A stretch of DNA of 64,000 bases from positions 1-64,000 of the forward strand of contig CBFHKZ010000002.1 of assembly GCA_965656545.1 (NCBI GenBank). Reading direction: 5' to 3'. The DNA comes from UBA7446 sp965656545 (GTDB lineage: Bacteria; Bacteroidota; Bacteroidia; Flavobacteriales; Flavobacteriaceae). A program made the translations under genes and the position numbers. Below are positions 37,844-48,407 of the stretch, piece by piece; the first letter of the stretch is position 1, and each line of letters starts with the position of its first letter. The notes beneath the pieces were generated by a model. It ran no database searches. It was given only the letters and a program-made list of their open reading frames with translations, and was not told the origin of the DNA.

Positions 37844-38866
37844 ATGTATAAACAAATATGTTACAGTCTTGTTGCCACGGTTCTACTTCTTGTTTCGTGC
37901 ACCAATAAACCCAAAGCCAAGCAAAATAAAGCTGCCAATGCTATTGCTGAACAGTTTAAAGTAAGCATACACGACACGGCAGCGTTGTCGCTCATAGCTC
38001 CAGATGCTTCTTTTGAAATACTGGCCACCGGATTCAAATGGAGTGAAGGCCCTTTGTGGGTTGACAGCTTGCAGGCGGTACTTTTTTCCGATGTCCCTAC
38101 AAATAAGATATACAAATGGAGTCCAAAGGACAGCCTAAGCATTTACCTTGAATATGCCGGTCACACGGGGGAGGGGAATAAAGATTCCAACAGAGGATCG
38201 AACGGTTTGTTGTTGGACAGTGAAAACAACTTGCTGCTGTGTCAGCACGGCGATAGGCGCATTGCTCGCCTTGATGCTGATTTAAGCGATCCAAAACCAC
38301 AGTTTATTACCCTAGCTGATACTTATGATAATAAGCCATTTAACAGCCCCAATGATTTGGATATAGATCGTGATGGGAACATATATTTCACTGATCCGCC
38401 ATACGGTCAGCCGGGCACTAAAACAGCGGAAATAGGCATTAACGGTGTGTTTAAAGTTGCGCCAAGCGGTGCGGTTAGCATGTTGATTGACAGTCTCAAC
38501 CGTCCAAATGGAATTGCCTTGTCACTCAATCAAAAAATGCTGTATGTCAATCAGTCTGACAAAGAAAAACCCTTTTTATACCGCTATGAAATTGCAGCAG
38601 ATGGGTCGCTTGTAAATGGGAAGGTGTTGTTTGATTTTAGGCCATTCACAAAACAATTTAAAGGCATGCCAGACGGACTGAAAATTCACAAAAGCGGTAA
38701 CATATTCGCCACTGGTCCTGGGGGTGTGCATATCATAAGTCCAGCGGGGAAACACCTTGCTACCGTTGAGACGGGGAAGCGTTCGGCCAATTGTGCTTTT
38801 GATTCCGATCAAAACTATTTATATACTACCACAACAGACATGCTTCTTAGGATAGCGTTGAAGTAG
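37844..38866 (+). CDS. SMP-30/gluconolactonase-family lipoprotein
   Basis: A 340-residue periplasmic lipoprotein (lipobox LVSC, Cys19) folding as a beta-propeller of the SMP-30/gluconolactonase/LRE-like group. The conserved metal-site parts are visible: EGPLW (Glu ligand), SPNDL (Asn), RPNGIAL and the DGLKI region (Asp). These enzymes hydrolyse lactones; the actual substrate is unknown. It is convergent with the T9SS cargo gene. Confidence 0.9.
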   Translation: MYKQICYSLVATVLLLVSCTNKPKAKQNKAANAIAEQFKVSIHDTAALSLIAPDASFEILATGFKWSEGPLWVDSLQAVLFSDVPTNKIYKWSPKDSLSIYLEYAGHTGEGNKDSNRGSNGLLLDSENNLLLCQHGDRRIARLDADLSDPKPQFITLADTYDNKPFNSPNDLDIDRDGNIYFTDPPYGQPGTKTAEIGINGVFKVAPSGAVSMLIDSLNRPNGIALSLNQKMLYVNQSDKEKPFLYRYEIAADGSLVNGKVLFDFRPFTKQFKGMPDGLKIHKSGNIFATGPGGVHIISPAGKHLATVETGKRSANCAFDSDQNYLYTTTTDMLLRIALK

Positions 38867-38868
38867 TT

Positions 38869-41850
38869 TTACTTAACGATGATACGTTTGGTTGCGAATG
38901 CAGCGTTGTCTCCCAAGCGAACGATATAAACCCCCGACGAAGCATAGGACATGTTTAAATCATATCTATATGTTCCATTTTCATTTCTAAGCGTACTCCA
39001 CAAGAGATTTTGCCCCAACGCATCATACACATATAGGTCTAAATCTTTCGATAAGCTAGTTGCGCTAAGGGTGATTTCAAATTGATTACTTCCGTTAGTT
39101 GAAATATTAAAAGCTCCTTCAAGATTATTTTCTTCTATGAACAAGGTTTTTTTGTTGCAAAGCTCAATAGACCAGCTGATGAGGTTTCCGCCATCTCCAT
39201 CTTGGTCATCCTCAATCTGCAACCTCCAATCTCCTTTGGATGATAAGCCAGCATCGATAAAGTCACGCAAACGTCCCTGTGGTTTAAAGGTTCCAGTAAA
39301 GGGAGGAGTTCCATTTTCTATGGCGGTATTTGCATCATCGTCAAAGACGGTATTGATAAAATCATCTCCACCTCCGCCAACATCGTTAAAAAGCACCACT
39401 TCTGTTCTCCAATTAGGTCCAATAAGCTTAACATCCAAATCGGTGGCCCATGAATGCTCAATGTTTACCGTAACATTCACATCATTAATTGGTATGTCAG
39501 TGGATATGTAAATATCAGATTTTGTATTAGCATCCTTATTTGGGCCTACGGCCTGAGGAACATTATTGGATTCGGACACACAGCTGGTTGTTTTAATGGT
39601 CATCTGACTGCTGTTATTTGTTGTATCCGCATCTGATGTTAAGTCGGTTTTGGTATCGATAATATACGTTTCTGCTGTTCCAGAAAAATCGCCTTTAGTA
39701 GCAAACGTATGCTTTAACCAGCTTCCAGGCGCAAGTGGGCCCGCAATGCGCTCAACAACTGCTGTGCTGCCGTTAATGGAGTAGGAGACATCAAAATTAG
39801 ACTGACTTGCAGAACCGTAATTTTTTATGACAACGGTTATGGGTTCATCAGCGCTTAAGATTTGCTTGCTAAAAGGCGTTAGAATAGCCGATACGCCAAT
39901 ATCATTAGGATGCTTATGTGTTAGCTGCTGGGTTACTTGATCATTGTTGTTGTCTTCATCGCTTCCTAAGTTTGTAGCGGCAACTATACGGTATTTATGA
40001 CCTACGGTAGAAAAATCTGCTTTGGTGGCAAAAGTAAATTGAGCTGTTTTGTTTGAGGGAATCGCAGTTCCTGTATAGGTTTCGGTAATTACGGAACCCC
40101 CATCAATTTGATAGCTTACATCAAAATTGGAAGCTGGATTTTGACCATAATTGAAAATCGTCACAATAATGCTTTCATCAGTGCCAAGTGCCATTGATAG
40201 GGGTGCGTCGACATGAATCACCCCAACGTCATTGTTGAGGTCTGATGCTATTTGAAATACTCCAGCAATATTTTTCCTTCCATTGTTCATTAACTCATTG
40301 ACGTACCAAAACTTTTTATCATTTGCTGGGTCGATGTCAATTTTACTATAATCCCCATAACGTCCGTTTGGAAAATTACCCGTACCTGCCTTGATTAGCT
40401 CTTCTGCTATGGTCATGGTGCCCAATGGATCATTTGCATATCGCCCTGTGAAGTATGATCCCGCATATACATTCTTATCAACGCTGTTGGCGCTTGACAT
40501 GCTTCCATAGCCCATACCTATATTTCCTTGTTCATCCATAATCAGACTTGCATTCCAAGCATGTCTGTTGTCTGGAGCGGTGTAGGTGCCTTCTTGGTGA
40601 ACCCTCCAAGGCTGCCCATCACCAGATTGTCTTAGTTCGTACCATCTTACACCGGCTTGTATTGTTGAACTTCCGTCAACATCCACTACAAAATTAAAAA
40701 CAGCGGAGTTGTGTGTTGGAAACTTTCTAAATTGGGCTTGATTCATTATGTATCCTTGCAATGCATCTAAAGCTACACCTCCGCCTGGTTGTGTCAAGCA
40801 AGCTCCACCAAAAGCACCGAATTTATGCGCAAATGGGGAAATGCCAGCAGCAGCTCCTAATTTTTGCGGGACAGATATGGTTGAGTTTGAAATAGTATCC
40901 CAATCCATATCTATGGTCCAAAGTTTAATATGATCTTCCAAAACACCTTCCCATGCATCATCTTGCATATACACTACGGTGGCACCACCTGTAGGAGGCC
41001 AATTAAAATTGCTGATATTTAAGACCTGTGGGCTTCGATGTCCAGCGGAAACAATTCCAGGAATTGTAAAAGAGACAATCCGAGGTGTTGTTCCTGCGCT
41101 AGCATCATCAATCATGGCAGATCGTTCAAAAACATGAATTTTATCTGGATTTGATGTATCATTGTCTGTCATATAATAACCGTCCCGCCAGATAGATAGT
41201 TTTTGATAGTCGTTAATCTCACTATAGTTGTAAACCGTCCAGCCATCGTTTATGGGGTCTGGCCCATCAGAAACGGCAACTTGTACGCCACCTTTATTTT
41301 TTTTAAGCATTGAAAGTACCCAACGATCCGCATTGTTATCGTAGCTTATGGTCATATCACAGCACCCATCTGTGGGGAAAATAGCTGGTGTTGGTGCTAA
41401 AATGCCACCTGTAAGTGATTTGCCCGTTTTATCAAAAATTTGAAATCCTTTATTGTGCGTGGTAAAATAATGATTTGGACCTAGGGCAGCCGTGGGGTCG
41501 GTAGGGGTGTAGTTTGAGGTGGCCGTTTCAAAGACTAACGCTGGTTTATTTGCGGTTATGGAGGCTTTTAGTTTATGGGGTTTTTTAGCCAAAACATCAT
41601 CTCCTTTAGACCCTTTTCCAATAAGTGCCTTGTGCGACACTGACCTGCCATCTTTAGCTTCTACAGCTTTGGTTAAGTCAGGTCTTTCTAAGGTGCGCAT
41701 ACGCGTTGCCAATGGCGGTACGTGCTCCACTTTTGAAGGCTTGCTTACACGGAAGGCTTTTTGAGCTCCGTTTTTATCCTCTTGCGCGATTGCGGTTTGG
41801 AGCCCAATAAGACAAAGGTATATAACGAATAAGGTCAGTTTTTTACACAT
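38869..41850 (-). CDS. large secreted protein with P domain and T9SS sorting domain
   Basis: A 993-residue secreted protein, signal peptide ending near AIAQ. The first half (about 100-540) is an unrecognised beta-rich, propeller-like or sialidase-like region. Two CARDB-like repeats follow (about 545-760; DIGVSAILTPFSKQILSADEP is one start). A proprotein-convertase P domain lies at about 765-885 (CxSESNNVPQAVGPN...WSIELC). The end (about 905-993) is a type A T9SS C-terminal domain with GVYIVRLGD and final IIVK. PorQ and the DUF4835 protein nearby belong to the export system. No protease catalytic site was found; function unknown. Confidence 0.88.
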   Translation of the reverse strand: MCKKLTLFVIYLCLIGLQTAIAQEDKNGAQKAFRVSKPSKVEHVPPLATRMRTLERPDLTKAVEAKDGRSVSHKALIGKGSKGDDVLAKKPHKLKASITANKPALVFETATSNYTPTDPTAALGPNHYFTTHNKGFQIFDKTGKSLTGGILAPTPAIFPTDGCCDMTISYDNNADRWVLSMLKKNKGGVQVAVSDGPDPINDGWTVYNYSEINDYQKLSIWRDGYYMTDNDTSNPDKIHVFERSAMIDDASAGTTPRIVSFTIPGIVSAGHRSPQVLNISNFNWPPTGGATVVYMQDDAWEGVLEDHIKLWTIDMDWDTISNSTISVPQKLGAAAGISPFAHKFGAFGGACLTQPGGGVALDALQGYIMNQAQFRKFPTHNSAVFNFVVDVDGSSTIQAGVRWYELRQSGDGQPWRVHQEGTYTAPDNRHAWNASLIMDEQGNIGMGYGSMSSANSVDKNVYAGSYFTGRYANDPLGTMTIAEELIKAGTGNFPNGRYGDYSKIDIDPANDKKFWYVNELMNNGRKNIAGVFQIASDLNNDVGVIHVDAPLSMALGTDESIIVTIFNYGQNPASNFDVSYQIDGGSVITETYTGTAIPSNKTAQFTFATKADFSTVGHKYRIVAATNLGSDEDNNNDQVTQQLTHKHPNDIGVSAILTPFSKQILSADEPITVVIKNYGSASQSNFDVSYSINGSTAVVERIAGPLAPGSWLKHTFATKGDFSGTAETYIIDTKTDLTSDADTTNNSSQMTIKTTSCVSESNNVPQAVGPNKDANTKSDIYISTDIPINDVNVTVNIEHSWATDLDVKLIGPNWRTEVVLFNDVGGGGDDFINTVFDDDANTAIENGTPPFTGTFKPQGRLRDFIDAGLSSKGDWRLQIEDDQDGDGGNLISWSIELCNKKTLFIEENNLEGAFNISTNGSNQFEITLSATSLSKDLDLYVYDALGQNLLWSTLRNENGTYRYDLNMSYASSGVYIVRLGDNAAFATKRIIVK

Positions 41851-42083
41851 GGCATAATAAAAGTTTCATTCAACATCCGCGTAAACAGCTTTGACAAACT
41901 ACAGCCCAAAAAGTCCTAAAAAAGTGTAATTGTAGGTTCATTAAGAAGAACAGCTTGGGGGTAAGGTAAATTGTTCACTGCTAAATTAATAAAAATATCA
42001 AAGCTACATTTAAGTCTAGTTTCCATTTCTCTCAAGCTGCGACATCTACTTCATTTGCCTAAAGCTATTCAGTGTTAACTTTT

Positions 42084-42115
42084 TTTGTTCATCTAAGCGA
42101 AAGACATTACATTTG
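42084..42115 (+). promoter_or_regulatory. rpsA promoter with both Bacteroidota elements
   Basis: TTTG at 42084-42087, 20 bases, then TACATTTG at 42108-42115. Both boxes fit the Bacteroidota TTTG-N19-21-TAnnTTTG consensus for the vegetative sigma factor. It is the best promoter in the window. Transcription would start near 42119, leaving a leader of about 105 nt. Confidence 0.75.
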
Positions 42116-42119
42116 CCGT

Positions 42120-42224
42120 CCTCTTGGGAAGCGCTTTAGAGTAATACAAGAGTAAAAACACAAATAACCCTTCTGTAAGGCAGCGCCTTTACTCCGCCAA
42201 ACAGAATACAAATAATACCGCAGC
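42120..42224 (+). promoter_or_regulatory. rpsA mRNA leader, potential nested hairpin
   Basis: GAGTAAA (42150-42156) can pair with TTTACTC (42188-42194), with an inner hairpin CCTT-CTGT-AAGG (42169-42180). The structure could serve autogenous control by ribosomal protein S1, as known for rpsA in E. coli, but the resemblance is only functional and the pairing is my own. No Shine-Dalgarno sequence precedes the ATG. Confidence 0.35.
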
Positions 42225-44126
42225 ATGGCTGACGAAAAACAAGCTGTAGAAGAAACAACAGGGGCGACTGAGCCTATCGAAGTTGTTCCGACCACAGAAA
42301 CCGCCACAGAGGCAACAGAGACTGTAGAAGCTCAACCTGAGCAAGAAGCGACAGTAACTCCAGAAGAAGATTCCACACCAACCGTTTCACCTGAAGAATT
42401 CCTTTCCAGTTTTGATTGGCAAAGATTCGAAGAGGGTATTGAAGCCGTTGAGGATGATAAACTAAAAGAATTCGAACAACTCGTTTCTGAAAACTTTGTA
42501 GACACACAAGGGGCAGACGTTGTTGTTGGGAAAGTCATTCACATGACCGACCGCGAAGCCATTATTGATATCAACGCCAAATCAGAAGGTGTTATTTCGC
42601 TTAATGAATTTCGCTACAACCCAGACCTCAAAGTAGGGGACACGGTTGAGGTAATGATTGACACCCGCGAAGACAAAACGGGACAACTTGTATTGTCGCA
42701 CCGTAAGGCACGTACCATCATGGCATGGGATCGTGTTAATGCAGCGCACGACAACCAAGAAGTTGTTACTGGATTTGTTAAATGTCGTACCAAAGGAGGA
42801 ATGATTGTAGATGTATTTGGCATTGAGGCATTCTTACCTGGTTCGCAAATTGATGTGAAACCGATTCGCGATTACGATCAGTACGTGAACAAAAACATGG
42901 AGTTTAAGATTGTTAAGATCAACCATGAGTTCAAAAACGTTGTGGTATCCCACAAAGCACTGATTGAAGCTGATATCGAAGAGCAGAAAAAAGAAATCAT
43001 TGCACAACTTGAAAAAGGTCAAGTACTCGAAGGAACGGTTAAAAACATTACCTCTTACGGGGTGTTTATCGACCTTGGAGGTGTAGATGGACTGGTACAC
43101 ATTACCGATCTATCTTGGAACCGCATCAGCCACCCAAGCGAAATCTTGGAGGTAGAGCAAAAGCTCAATGTGGTTATCCTTGACTTTGATGATGACAAGT
43201 CACGTATCCAACTTGGTGTGAAGCAATTATCGCAGCACCCATGGGAAGCTATTGACGAGAAAATGAACGAAGGCGAAACCGTTAAAGGTAAAGTTACCGT
43301 TATCGCTGATTACGGCGCATTTGTTGAAGTAGCGCCTGGTGTTGAAGGTCTTGTTCACGTTTCTGAAATGTCGTGGAGTACGCACTTGCGTTCTGCACAA
43401 GACTTTGTTAAAGTAGGACAAGAGGTAGAGGCAGTTATCCTTAACCTTGATCGTGAAGAGCGTAAAATGTCTTTGGGCATCAAGCAACTTTCACAAGATC
43501 CTTGGACCGATATTACCATCAAATACCCATTGGGCTCTAAGCACACAGGTATTGTTCGTAACTACACCAACTTCGGCGTATTTGTTGAACTAGAAGAAGG
43601 TATTGACGGTTTAATTTATATTTCTGATTTGTCTTGGACCAAAAAAGTAAAACACCCATCTGAGGTGGTTACTGTTGGACAAGAGCTTGAGGTGATTGTT
43701 CTTGAGTTGGACGTTGAAGGTCGCAAGCTAAGTCTTGGACACAAACAAACAACGGACAACCCTTGGGAGAAATACGCCAAAACATACGGCGAAGGTTCTA
43801 GTCACGAACTTGCCATTACAGAAATCGTTGACAAGGGTGCTACCATAGTGCTTAATGATGACATCACGGCATTTGTGCCAGGACGTCACCTAGAAAAGCA
43901 AGACGGTACCAAACTTGTAAAAGGCGAAGCAGCTGAGTTTAAAGTTATTGAATTTAACAAAGACTTTAAGCGCGTTGTAATGTCACACGCAGCCGTTTAC
44001 AAAGGCATGGAAGCGGATAATGTAAAAACAGCCAAACGTAAAATGTCTGACAATGCAGAAAAATCTACCCTTGGTGATTTAGATGCCCTCGCAGATCTTA
44101 AGCGTAAAATGGATGGTGAAGCATAA
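42225..44126 (+). CDS. rpsA: 30S ribosomal protein S1
   Basis: S1 binds mRNA for translation initiation. The protein has six S1/OB domains, starting at about residues 100, 185, 268, 353, 440 and 527, as in E. coli, and a long acidic N-terminal extension (about 1-75, Glu/Thr/Val-rich) typical of Bacteroidota S1. Length is 633. A full Bacteroidota promoter and a structured leader precede it, and a strong terminator follows. Confidence 0.96.
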   Translation: MADEKQAVEETTGATEPIEVVPTTETATEATETVEAQPEQEATVTPEEDSTPTVSPEEFLSSFDWQRFEEGIEAVEDDKLKEFEQLVSENFVDTQGADVVVGKVIHMTDREAIIDINAKSEGVISLNEFRYNPDLKVGDTVEVMIDTREDKTGQLVLSHRKARTIMAWDRVNAAHDNQEVVTGFVKCRTKGGMIVDVFGIEAFLPGSQIDVKPIRDYDQYVNKNMEFKIVKINHEFKNVVVSHKALIEADIEEQKKEIIAQLEKGQVLEGTVKNITSYGVFIDLGGVDGLVHITDLSWNRISHPSEILEVEQKLNVVILDFDDDKSRIQLGVKQLSQHPWEAIDEKMNEGETVKGKVTVIADYGAFVEVAPGVEGLVHVSEMSWSTHLRSAQDFVKVGQEVEAVILNLDREERKMSLGIKQLSQDPWTDITIKYPLGSKHTGIVRNYTNFGVFVELEEGIDGLIYISDLSWTKKVKHPSEVVTVGQELEVIVLELDVEGRKLSLGHKQTTDNPWEKYAKTYGEGSSHELAITEIVDKGATIVLNDDITAFVPGRHLEKQDGTKLVKGEAAEFKVIEFNKDFKRVVMSHAAVYKGMEADNVKTAKRKMSDNAEKSTLGDLDALADLKRKMDGEA

Positions 44127-44152
44127 TCATCCTAAACAGATGTAACTAAAAT

Positions 44153-44176
44153 GGGGCGTTTAACGCCCCTTTTTTT
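44153..44176. terminator. bidirectional terminator between rpsA and leuB
   Basis: A perfect hairpin GGGGCGTTTAACGCCCC (44153-44169) followed by seven T (44170-44176) ends rpsA. The leuB stop codon lies at 44175-44177, so the same hairpin can end leucine operon transcription in the other direction, though the T-run on that strand is shorter. Confidence 0.9.
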
Positions 44177-45233
44177 ATGCAATATTGTTGGCGATAAAAT
44201 CGCCTACGTCTGAAGTGGTGTATTTATTTTCAGGGAATACTTCCGGAGTACATACCCCTTTGGCAAGCGCCAAGTCCACAGCAGCGCGAACGGCCGTAGC
44301 CTCTTTGTCCATATCAAAATGGGTTAGCATCATGGCAGCGGATAAAATCATGGCAATGGGATTGGCAATGCCTTTTCCTGCGCCTTGTGGGAAAGATCCG
44401 TGAATGGGCTCAAACAAGGCATGCGTTTCCCCTATAGAAGCGGAAGGCAACAATCCAATAGAACCACCAATAACGCTTCCTTCATCAGAAATAATATCAC
44501 CAAACAAGTTGCTCGTTAGCATCACGTCAAATTGGTTTGGTGCCAAAATCATTTGCATGGCGGCATTGTCTACAAACAAATAGCGAAGTTCTACGTCGCT
44601 GTAAGCCTCTTGATGCATGGCCGTTACCACGCGACGCCACAGGCGTGAACTCTCCAATACGTTTGCTTTGTCCACGAGTGTTAGCACGTTGCGTCTTTTG
44701 CGCGCCGCAGCAAATGCTTTGTGTGCTATGCGTTCAATTTCAGCTTTGGTGTACTGACAGAGGTCAGAAGCGGTATTCTTGTCATCTGATAATTTCTTTT
44801 CCCCAAAATAGATACCACCTGTTAGTTCGCGGTACATTTCGAAGTCGGTGCCTTTGACCCGTTCTTCTTTTAGGGGGGACTGATGCAATAAGGCATCAAA
44901 GGTTTTTACCGGTCTGATGTTGCAGAACAACCCCAGTGCTTTTCTAATGGCAAGCAAACCTTGTTCTGGGCGCACTTTGGCATTTGGGTCGTTGTCGTAT
45001 TTGGGATCGCCAATGGCACCGAACAGTACCGCATCGCTTTCCAAACTTGCTTTTAATGTGGCTTCGGGCAGTGGGTTGCCTGTTTTGTCAATGGCAATCG
45101 CGCCCATGTCTGCATAGGTGTAGGCAAACTCGTGATGGTAGGCTTTGGCTACGGCATCCAATACTTTGACAGCCTCTTGAATAATTTCAGGTCCAATACC
45201 ATCTCCAGGAAGTACTGCTATATTTTTTTTCAT
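44175..45233 (-). CDS. leuB: 3-isopropylmalate dehydrogenase LeuB
   Basis: LeuB oxidises 3-isopropylmalate in leucine synthesis. Seen are VLPGDGIGPEI, REL(TGG)IYFG, and the C-terminal GSFPQGAGKGIANPIAM. Length 352 is usual. It is the last gene of leuACDB, on the minus strand, 19 nt after leuD. Confidence 0.97.
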   Translation of the reverse strand: MKKNIAVLPGDGIGPEIIQEAVKVLDAVAKAYHHEFAYTYADMGAIAIDKTGNPLPEATLKASLESDAVLFGAIGDPKYDNDPNAKVRPEQGLLAIRKALGLFCNIRPVKTFDALLHQSPLKEERVKGTDFEMYRELTGGIYFGEKKLSDDKNTASDLCQYTKAEIERIAHKAFAAARKRRNVLTLVDKANVLESSRLWRRVVTAMHQEAYSDVELRYLFVDNAAMQMILAPNQFDVMLTSNLFGDIISDEGSVIGGSIGLLPSASIGETHALFEPIHGSFPQGAGKGIANPIAMILSAAMMLTHFDMDKEATAVRAAVDLALAKGVCTPEVFPENKYTTSDVGDFIANNIA

Positions 45234-45252
45234 GCTGCTTTGTTATACGTAA

Positions 45253-45840
45253 TTACGCACGTTTTTGTTCAAATGCTTCGATGGCTTCTTTTTGACTTAT
45301 CAAATAATCGATATCGTCATAGCCGTTTATCATGCACATTTTCTTGTAGTCGTTGATTTCAAAAGATACCGCAATGCCTGCCGCATCAATAAGCAATTTT
45401 TGATTTTCTAAATCTACGATGGTTTCAACGGAAGTGTCTTGTTCAATGGCCGCAAAAATGCGTTGTAAATCTTCGGGTGAAACTTGAATGGGAAGGATGC
45501 CGTTGTTCAGTGCATTTCCCTTAAAGATATCTGCAAAAAAGCTCGAAATAACCACCTTAAAACCATAATCGGCAAGTGCCCAAGCGGCGTGCTCTCGACT
45601 TGATCCACAGCCAAAGTTGTTTCCCGCCACCAAGATTGCGCCTTTGTACTGGCTTTGGTTTAGGGGAAAGTCTTCTTTGGTTTGTCCGTCGGTGGTAAAG
45701 CGCCAATCGCGAAATAGGTTTTCACCAAATCCCTTTCGGTCTGTCGCTTTTAAGAAGCGTGCCGGAATGATTTGATCGGTATCCACATTTTCCACCGTTA
45801 GGGGAACCATGCTACTCTTTAGAAGTGTAAATTTTTCCAT
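45253..45840 (-). CDS. leuD: 3-isopropylmalate dehydratase small subunit LeuD
   Basis: The swivelling-domain subunit of isopropylmalate isomerase, 195 residues, with the family signature [16 protein letters not shown]. It overlaps leuC by 1 nt. The complex needs leuC. Confidence 0.97.
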   Translation of the reverse strand: MEKFTLLKSSMVPLTVENVDTDQIIPARFLKATDRKGFGENLFRDWRFTTDGQTKEDFPLNQSQYKGAILVAGNNFGCGSSREHAAWALADYGFKVVISSFFADIFKGNALNNGILPIQVSPEDLQRIFAAIEQDTSVETIVDLENQKLLIDAAGIAVSFEINDYKKMCMINGYDDIDYLISQKEAIEAFEQKRA

Positions 45841-47216
45841 TATGCTTGACTTACATCTACAATTTTTCCAGCCACTGCTGCCGCTGCTGCGGTAACAGGA
45901 CTTGCCAATAGGGTTCGTGCGCCCTGCCCTTGACGGCCTTCAAAGTTTCTGTTTGACGTAGAAACGCAATAGGCACCAGCAGGAATTTTATCGTCGTTCA
46001 TGGCCAAACAAGCCGAACAACCCGGCTGACGTAGCTTAAATCCAGCCGATTCAAATATTTTATCAAGACCTTCTGCGACTATTTGTTTTGCTACTTGCTG
46101 CGAGCCCGGTACTATCAGTGCCGCAACATCGGGAGATTTTTGTTTTCCCTTTATGTGTGCGGCTGCAGCCCTAAAGTCTTCAATTCTCGAATTGGTACAG
46201 CTGCCAATAAAGACATGACTGATGGGCATATCGAGCAAATAGGTATCTGCTTTAAGTCCCATATATTCCAATGACTTTACAAAACTGGCATCGTCAGAAG
46301 ATGGAATTTTGTCTGCTATTTTGATGCCCATACCTGGATTTGTGCCATAGGTAATCATGGGGCGTATGTCTGCTGCATCAAAGTGGTGTTCTGCATCAAA
46401 GGCAGCACCATCGTCTGTTGGTAAGCTTTTCCAATGCGCTATTTTGGCTTGGAGTGCTTCGCCTTTGGGGGCAAATTCACGTCCGCTTACATAGTCAAAT
46501 GTGGTTTGGTCGGGAGCAATCATGCCGCCACGTGCGCCCATTTCAATACTCATGTTACAGACCGTCATGCGGCCTTCCATGCTCATTTCCTCAAAAACAT
46601 TGCCTGCAAACTCTACAAAGTAGCCCGTGCCTGCGTCGGTTCCCAATTTGGCGATGACATAGAGCACCACGTCTTTGGGCTCAACAGCTGGATGCAGCTT
46701 GCCCGAAACCACAACACGCATGCTTTTGGGTTTGTCAACCAATACGCATTGACTGGCAAATACTTGCGCTACCTGACTGGTTCCTATGCCAAAGGCAATG
46801 GTGCCAAATGCGCCGTGAGTGGAGGTGTGACTGTCGCCACAAACCATGGTCATGCCCGGTTGGGTAACCCCAAGTTCTGGACCAATAACGTGTACGATTC
46901 CTTGATAGGGATGCCCCAATCCAAAGAGGTTAACGCCGTATTCTTCGCAGTTTTTGGTAAGCTGGCTTACTTGCTTGCGCGAAAGGGCATCTTGGATGGG
47001 TAAATGTTGGTTTTCTGTGGGTACATTGTGATCGGCCGTGGCGACTACTTGGTTGGGTCTAAAGAGCGGAATGCCTTTTTCTTCCAACACATTAAAAGCC
47101 TGCGGGCTGGTTACCTCGTGTATGAGGTGTTTGTCAATGTAGAGTATGTCCGGACCATGCTTTACTGATGATACCACGTGACTGTCCCAAACTTTGTCAA
47201 AAAGTGTTTTTTTCAT
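45840..47216 (-). CDS. leuC: 3-isopropylmalate dehydratase large subunit LeuC
   Basis: The 4Fe-4S subunit of isopropylmalate isomerase, 458 residues. The cluster cysteines lie in FIGSCTNSR and [23 protein letters not shown] is also typical. It overlaps leuD by 1 nt and follows leuA by 4 nt, in one operon. Confidence 0.97.
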   Translation of the reverse strand: MKKTLFDKVWDSHVVSSVKHGPDILYIDKHLIHEVTSPQAFNVLEEKGIPLFRPNQVVATADHNVPTENQHLPIQDALSRKQVSQLTKNCEEYGVNLFGLGHPYQGIVHVIGPELGVTQPGMTMVCGDSHTSTHGAFGTIAFGIGTSQVAQVFASQCVLVDKPKSMRVVVSGKLHPAVEPKDVVLYVIAKLGTDAGTGYFVEFAGNVFEEMSMEGRMTVCNMSIEMGARGGMIAPDQTTFDYVSGREFAPKGEALQAKIAHWKSLPTDDGAAFDAEHHFDAADIRPMITYGTNPGMGIKIADKIPSSDDASFVKSLEYMGLKADTYLLDMPISHVFIGSCTNSRIEDFRAAAAHIKGKQKSPDVAALIVPGSQQVAKQIVAEGLDKIFESAGFKLRQPGCSACLAMNDDKIPAGAYCVSTSNRNFEGRQGQGARTLLASPVTAAAAAVAGKIVDVSQA

Positions 47217-47220
47217 GTAG

Positions 47221-48381
47221 CTATAAACTTATTCCAGCGGATTTTACAATTTCAGGAATGTCGTTATCGTTTATTTCTTTTTTCTGATCTGCAAAGGTCA
47301 AGAATGTTGCATATGCCAAGTCCAACTCATCTTTGGTGAGTTCGATGCCAATGTTTTTGGCACGGTAGGCGAGGGCAGCACGACCGCTTCTTGCTGTCAG
47401 TACAATAGAAGAAGTATCAACGCCCACATCGTGCGGGTTGATGATTTCATATGTTTCTCTGTTTTTGATGACACCGTCTTGGTGGATACCAGAACTGTGT
47501 GCAAATGCATTGGAGCCTACAATGGCTTTGTTGGGCTGCACTATCATGCCCATGGCTTCGGATACCATTTGACTGGTTTCTGAAAGCATTTGGGTGTGAA
47601 TGTTGGTGTCTAGCCCTAAGTTGGGGTGTTGCCGCATGATCATCACCACCTCTTCCAAAGAGGTGTTGCCTGCGCGTTCACCAATCCCGTTGATGGTACA
47701 CTCAATTTGGCGTGCACCGTTAATCACACCAGCGATGGAGTTTGCCGTGGCAAGCCCAAGGTCGTTGTGGCAGTGACACGAAAGCGTTGCTTTGTGGATG
47801 GAAGGCACATGCTCCATCAAATACTTTATTTTGGCACCGTATTCCTCTGGCAAGCAATAGCCCGTCGTATCTGGAATGTTTAGTACGGTAGCACCGGCCT
47901 TGATCATGGCCTCACAAACTTGTGCTAGGTATGCGTTGTCTGTTCTGCCGGCGTCTTCTGCATAGAACTCAACGTCTTCCACGTATTTCTTTGCATGCTT
48001 GACGGCTGCCACACCACGCTCAATAATCTTTTCACGTGTAGAACGAAATTTGTATTGAATATGAGAATCAGAAGTACCAATGCCTGTGTGAATACGTGCA
48101 CGATGGGCAGGTTTTAAGGCTTCTGCTGCCACGTCAATGTCTTTTTGAACTGCTCTAGTGAGTCCGCAAACAATGGCGTTACGCACCGTTTTGGCCACGT
48201 CGCTAACGGCTTCGAAATCTCCGGGAGAGGAAATGGGAAAGCCCGCCTCTATGATATCAACACCAAGTTCATCAAGGCGTTTGGCTAGGACGAGCTTTTC
48301 AGCTTTGTTAAGCTTACAGCCCGGAACCTGCTCTCCGTCTCGTAATGTGGTGTCAAAAATTTGAACGTACTCTTGTTTCAT
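47221..48381 (-). CDS. leuA: 2-isopropylmalate synthase LeuA, short form
   Basis: LeuA condenses acetyl-CoA with 2-oxoisovalerate, the committed step. The TIM barrel shows [13 protein letters not shown] and the HCHNDLGLA metal motif. At about 386 residues it lacks the C-terminal LeuA regulatory domain for leucine feedback (E. coli LeuA is about 523), which is common in Bacteroidota. I choose ATG 48381 ([15 protein letters not shown]) because the TACTTTTG promoter box (48400-48407, minus strand) falls inside the upstream part of the longer frame from 48402. Confidence 0.95.
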   Translation of the reverse strand: MKQEYVQIFDTTLRDGEQVPGCKLNKAEKLVLAKRLDELGVDIIEAGFPISSPGDFEAVSDVAKTVRNAIVCGLTRAVQKDIDVAAEALKPAHRARIHTGIGTSDSHIQYKFRSTREKIIERGVAAVKHAKKYVEDVEFYAEDAGRTDNAYLAQVCEAMIKAGATVLNIPDTTGYCLPEEYGAKIKYLMEHVPSIHKATLSCHCHNDLGLATANSIAGVINGARQIECTINGIGERAGNTSLEEVVMIMRQHPNLGLDTNIHTQMLSETSQMVSEAMGMIVQPNKAIVGSNAFAHSSGIHQDGVIKNRETYEIINPHDVGVDTSSIVLTARSGRAALAYRAKNIGIELTKDELDLAYATFLTFADQKKEINDNDIPEIVKSAGISL

Positions 48382-48399
48382 ACAAAAAGGCGTTAAAGA

Positions 48400-48407
48400 C
48401 AAAAGTA
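48400..48407 (-). promoter_or_regulatory. putative leu operon promoter (-7 box)
   Basis: TACTTTTG on the minus strand matches TAnnTTTG and lies about 18 nt before ATG 48381. Leader of about 13-15 nt leaves no room for a leader peptide or attenuator. The -33 element is not obvious. Confidence 0.5.

Larger units (their letters stand above)
41851..42224. other. intergenic region with rpsA promoter and leader
   Basis: There is no gene in these 374 bp. The left part is AT-rich with no clear signal. The right part contains the rpsA promoter (42084-42115) and a structured-looking leader (42120-42224), listed separately. Confidence 0.7.
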
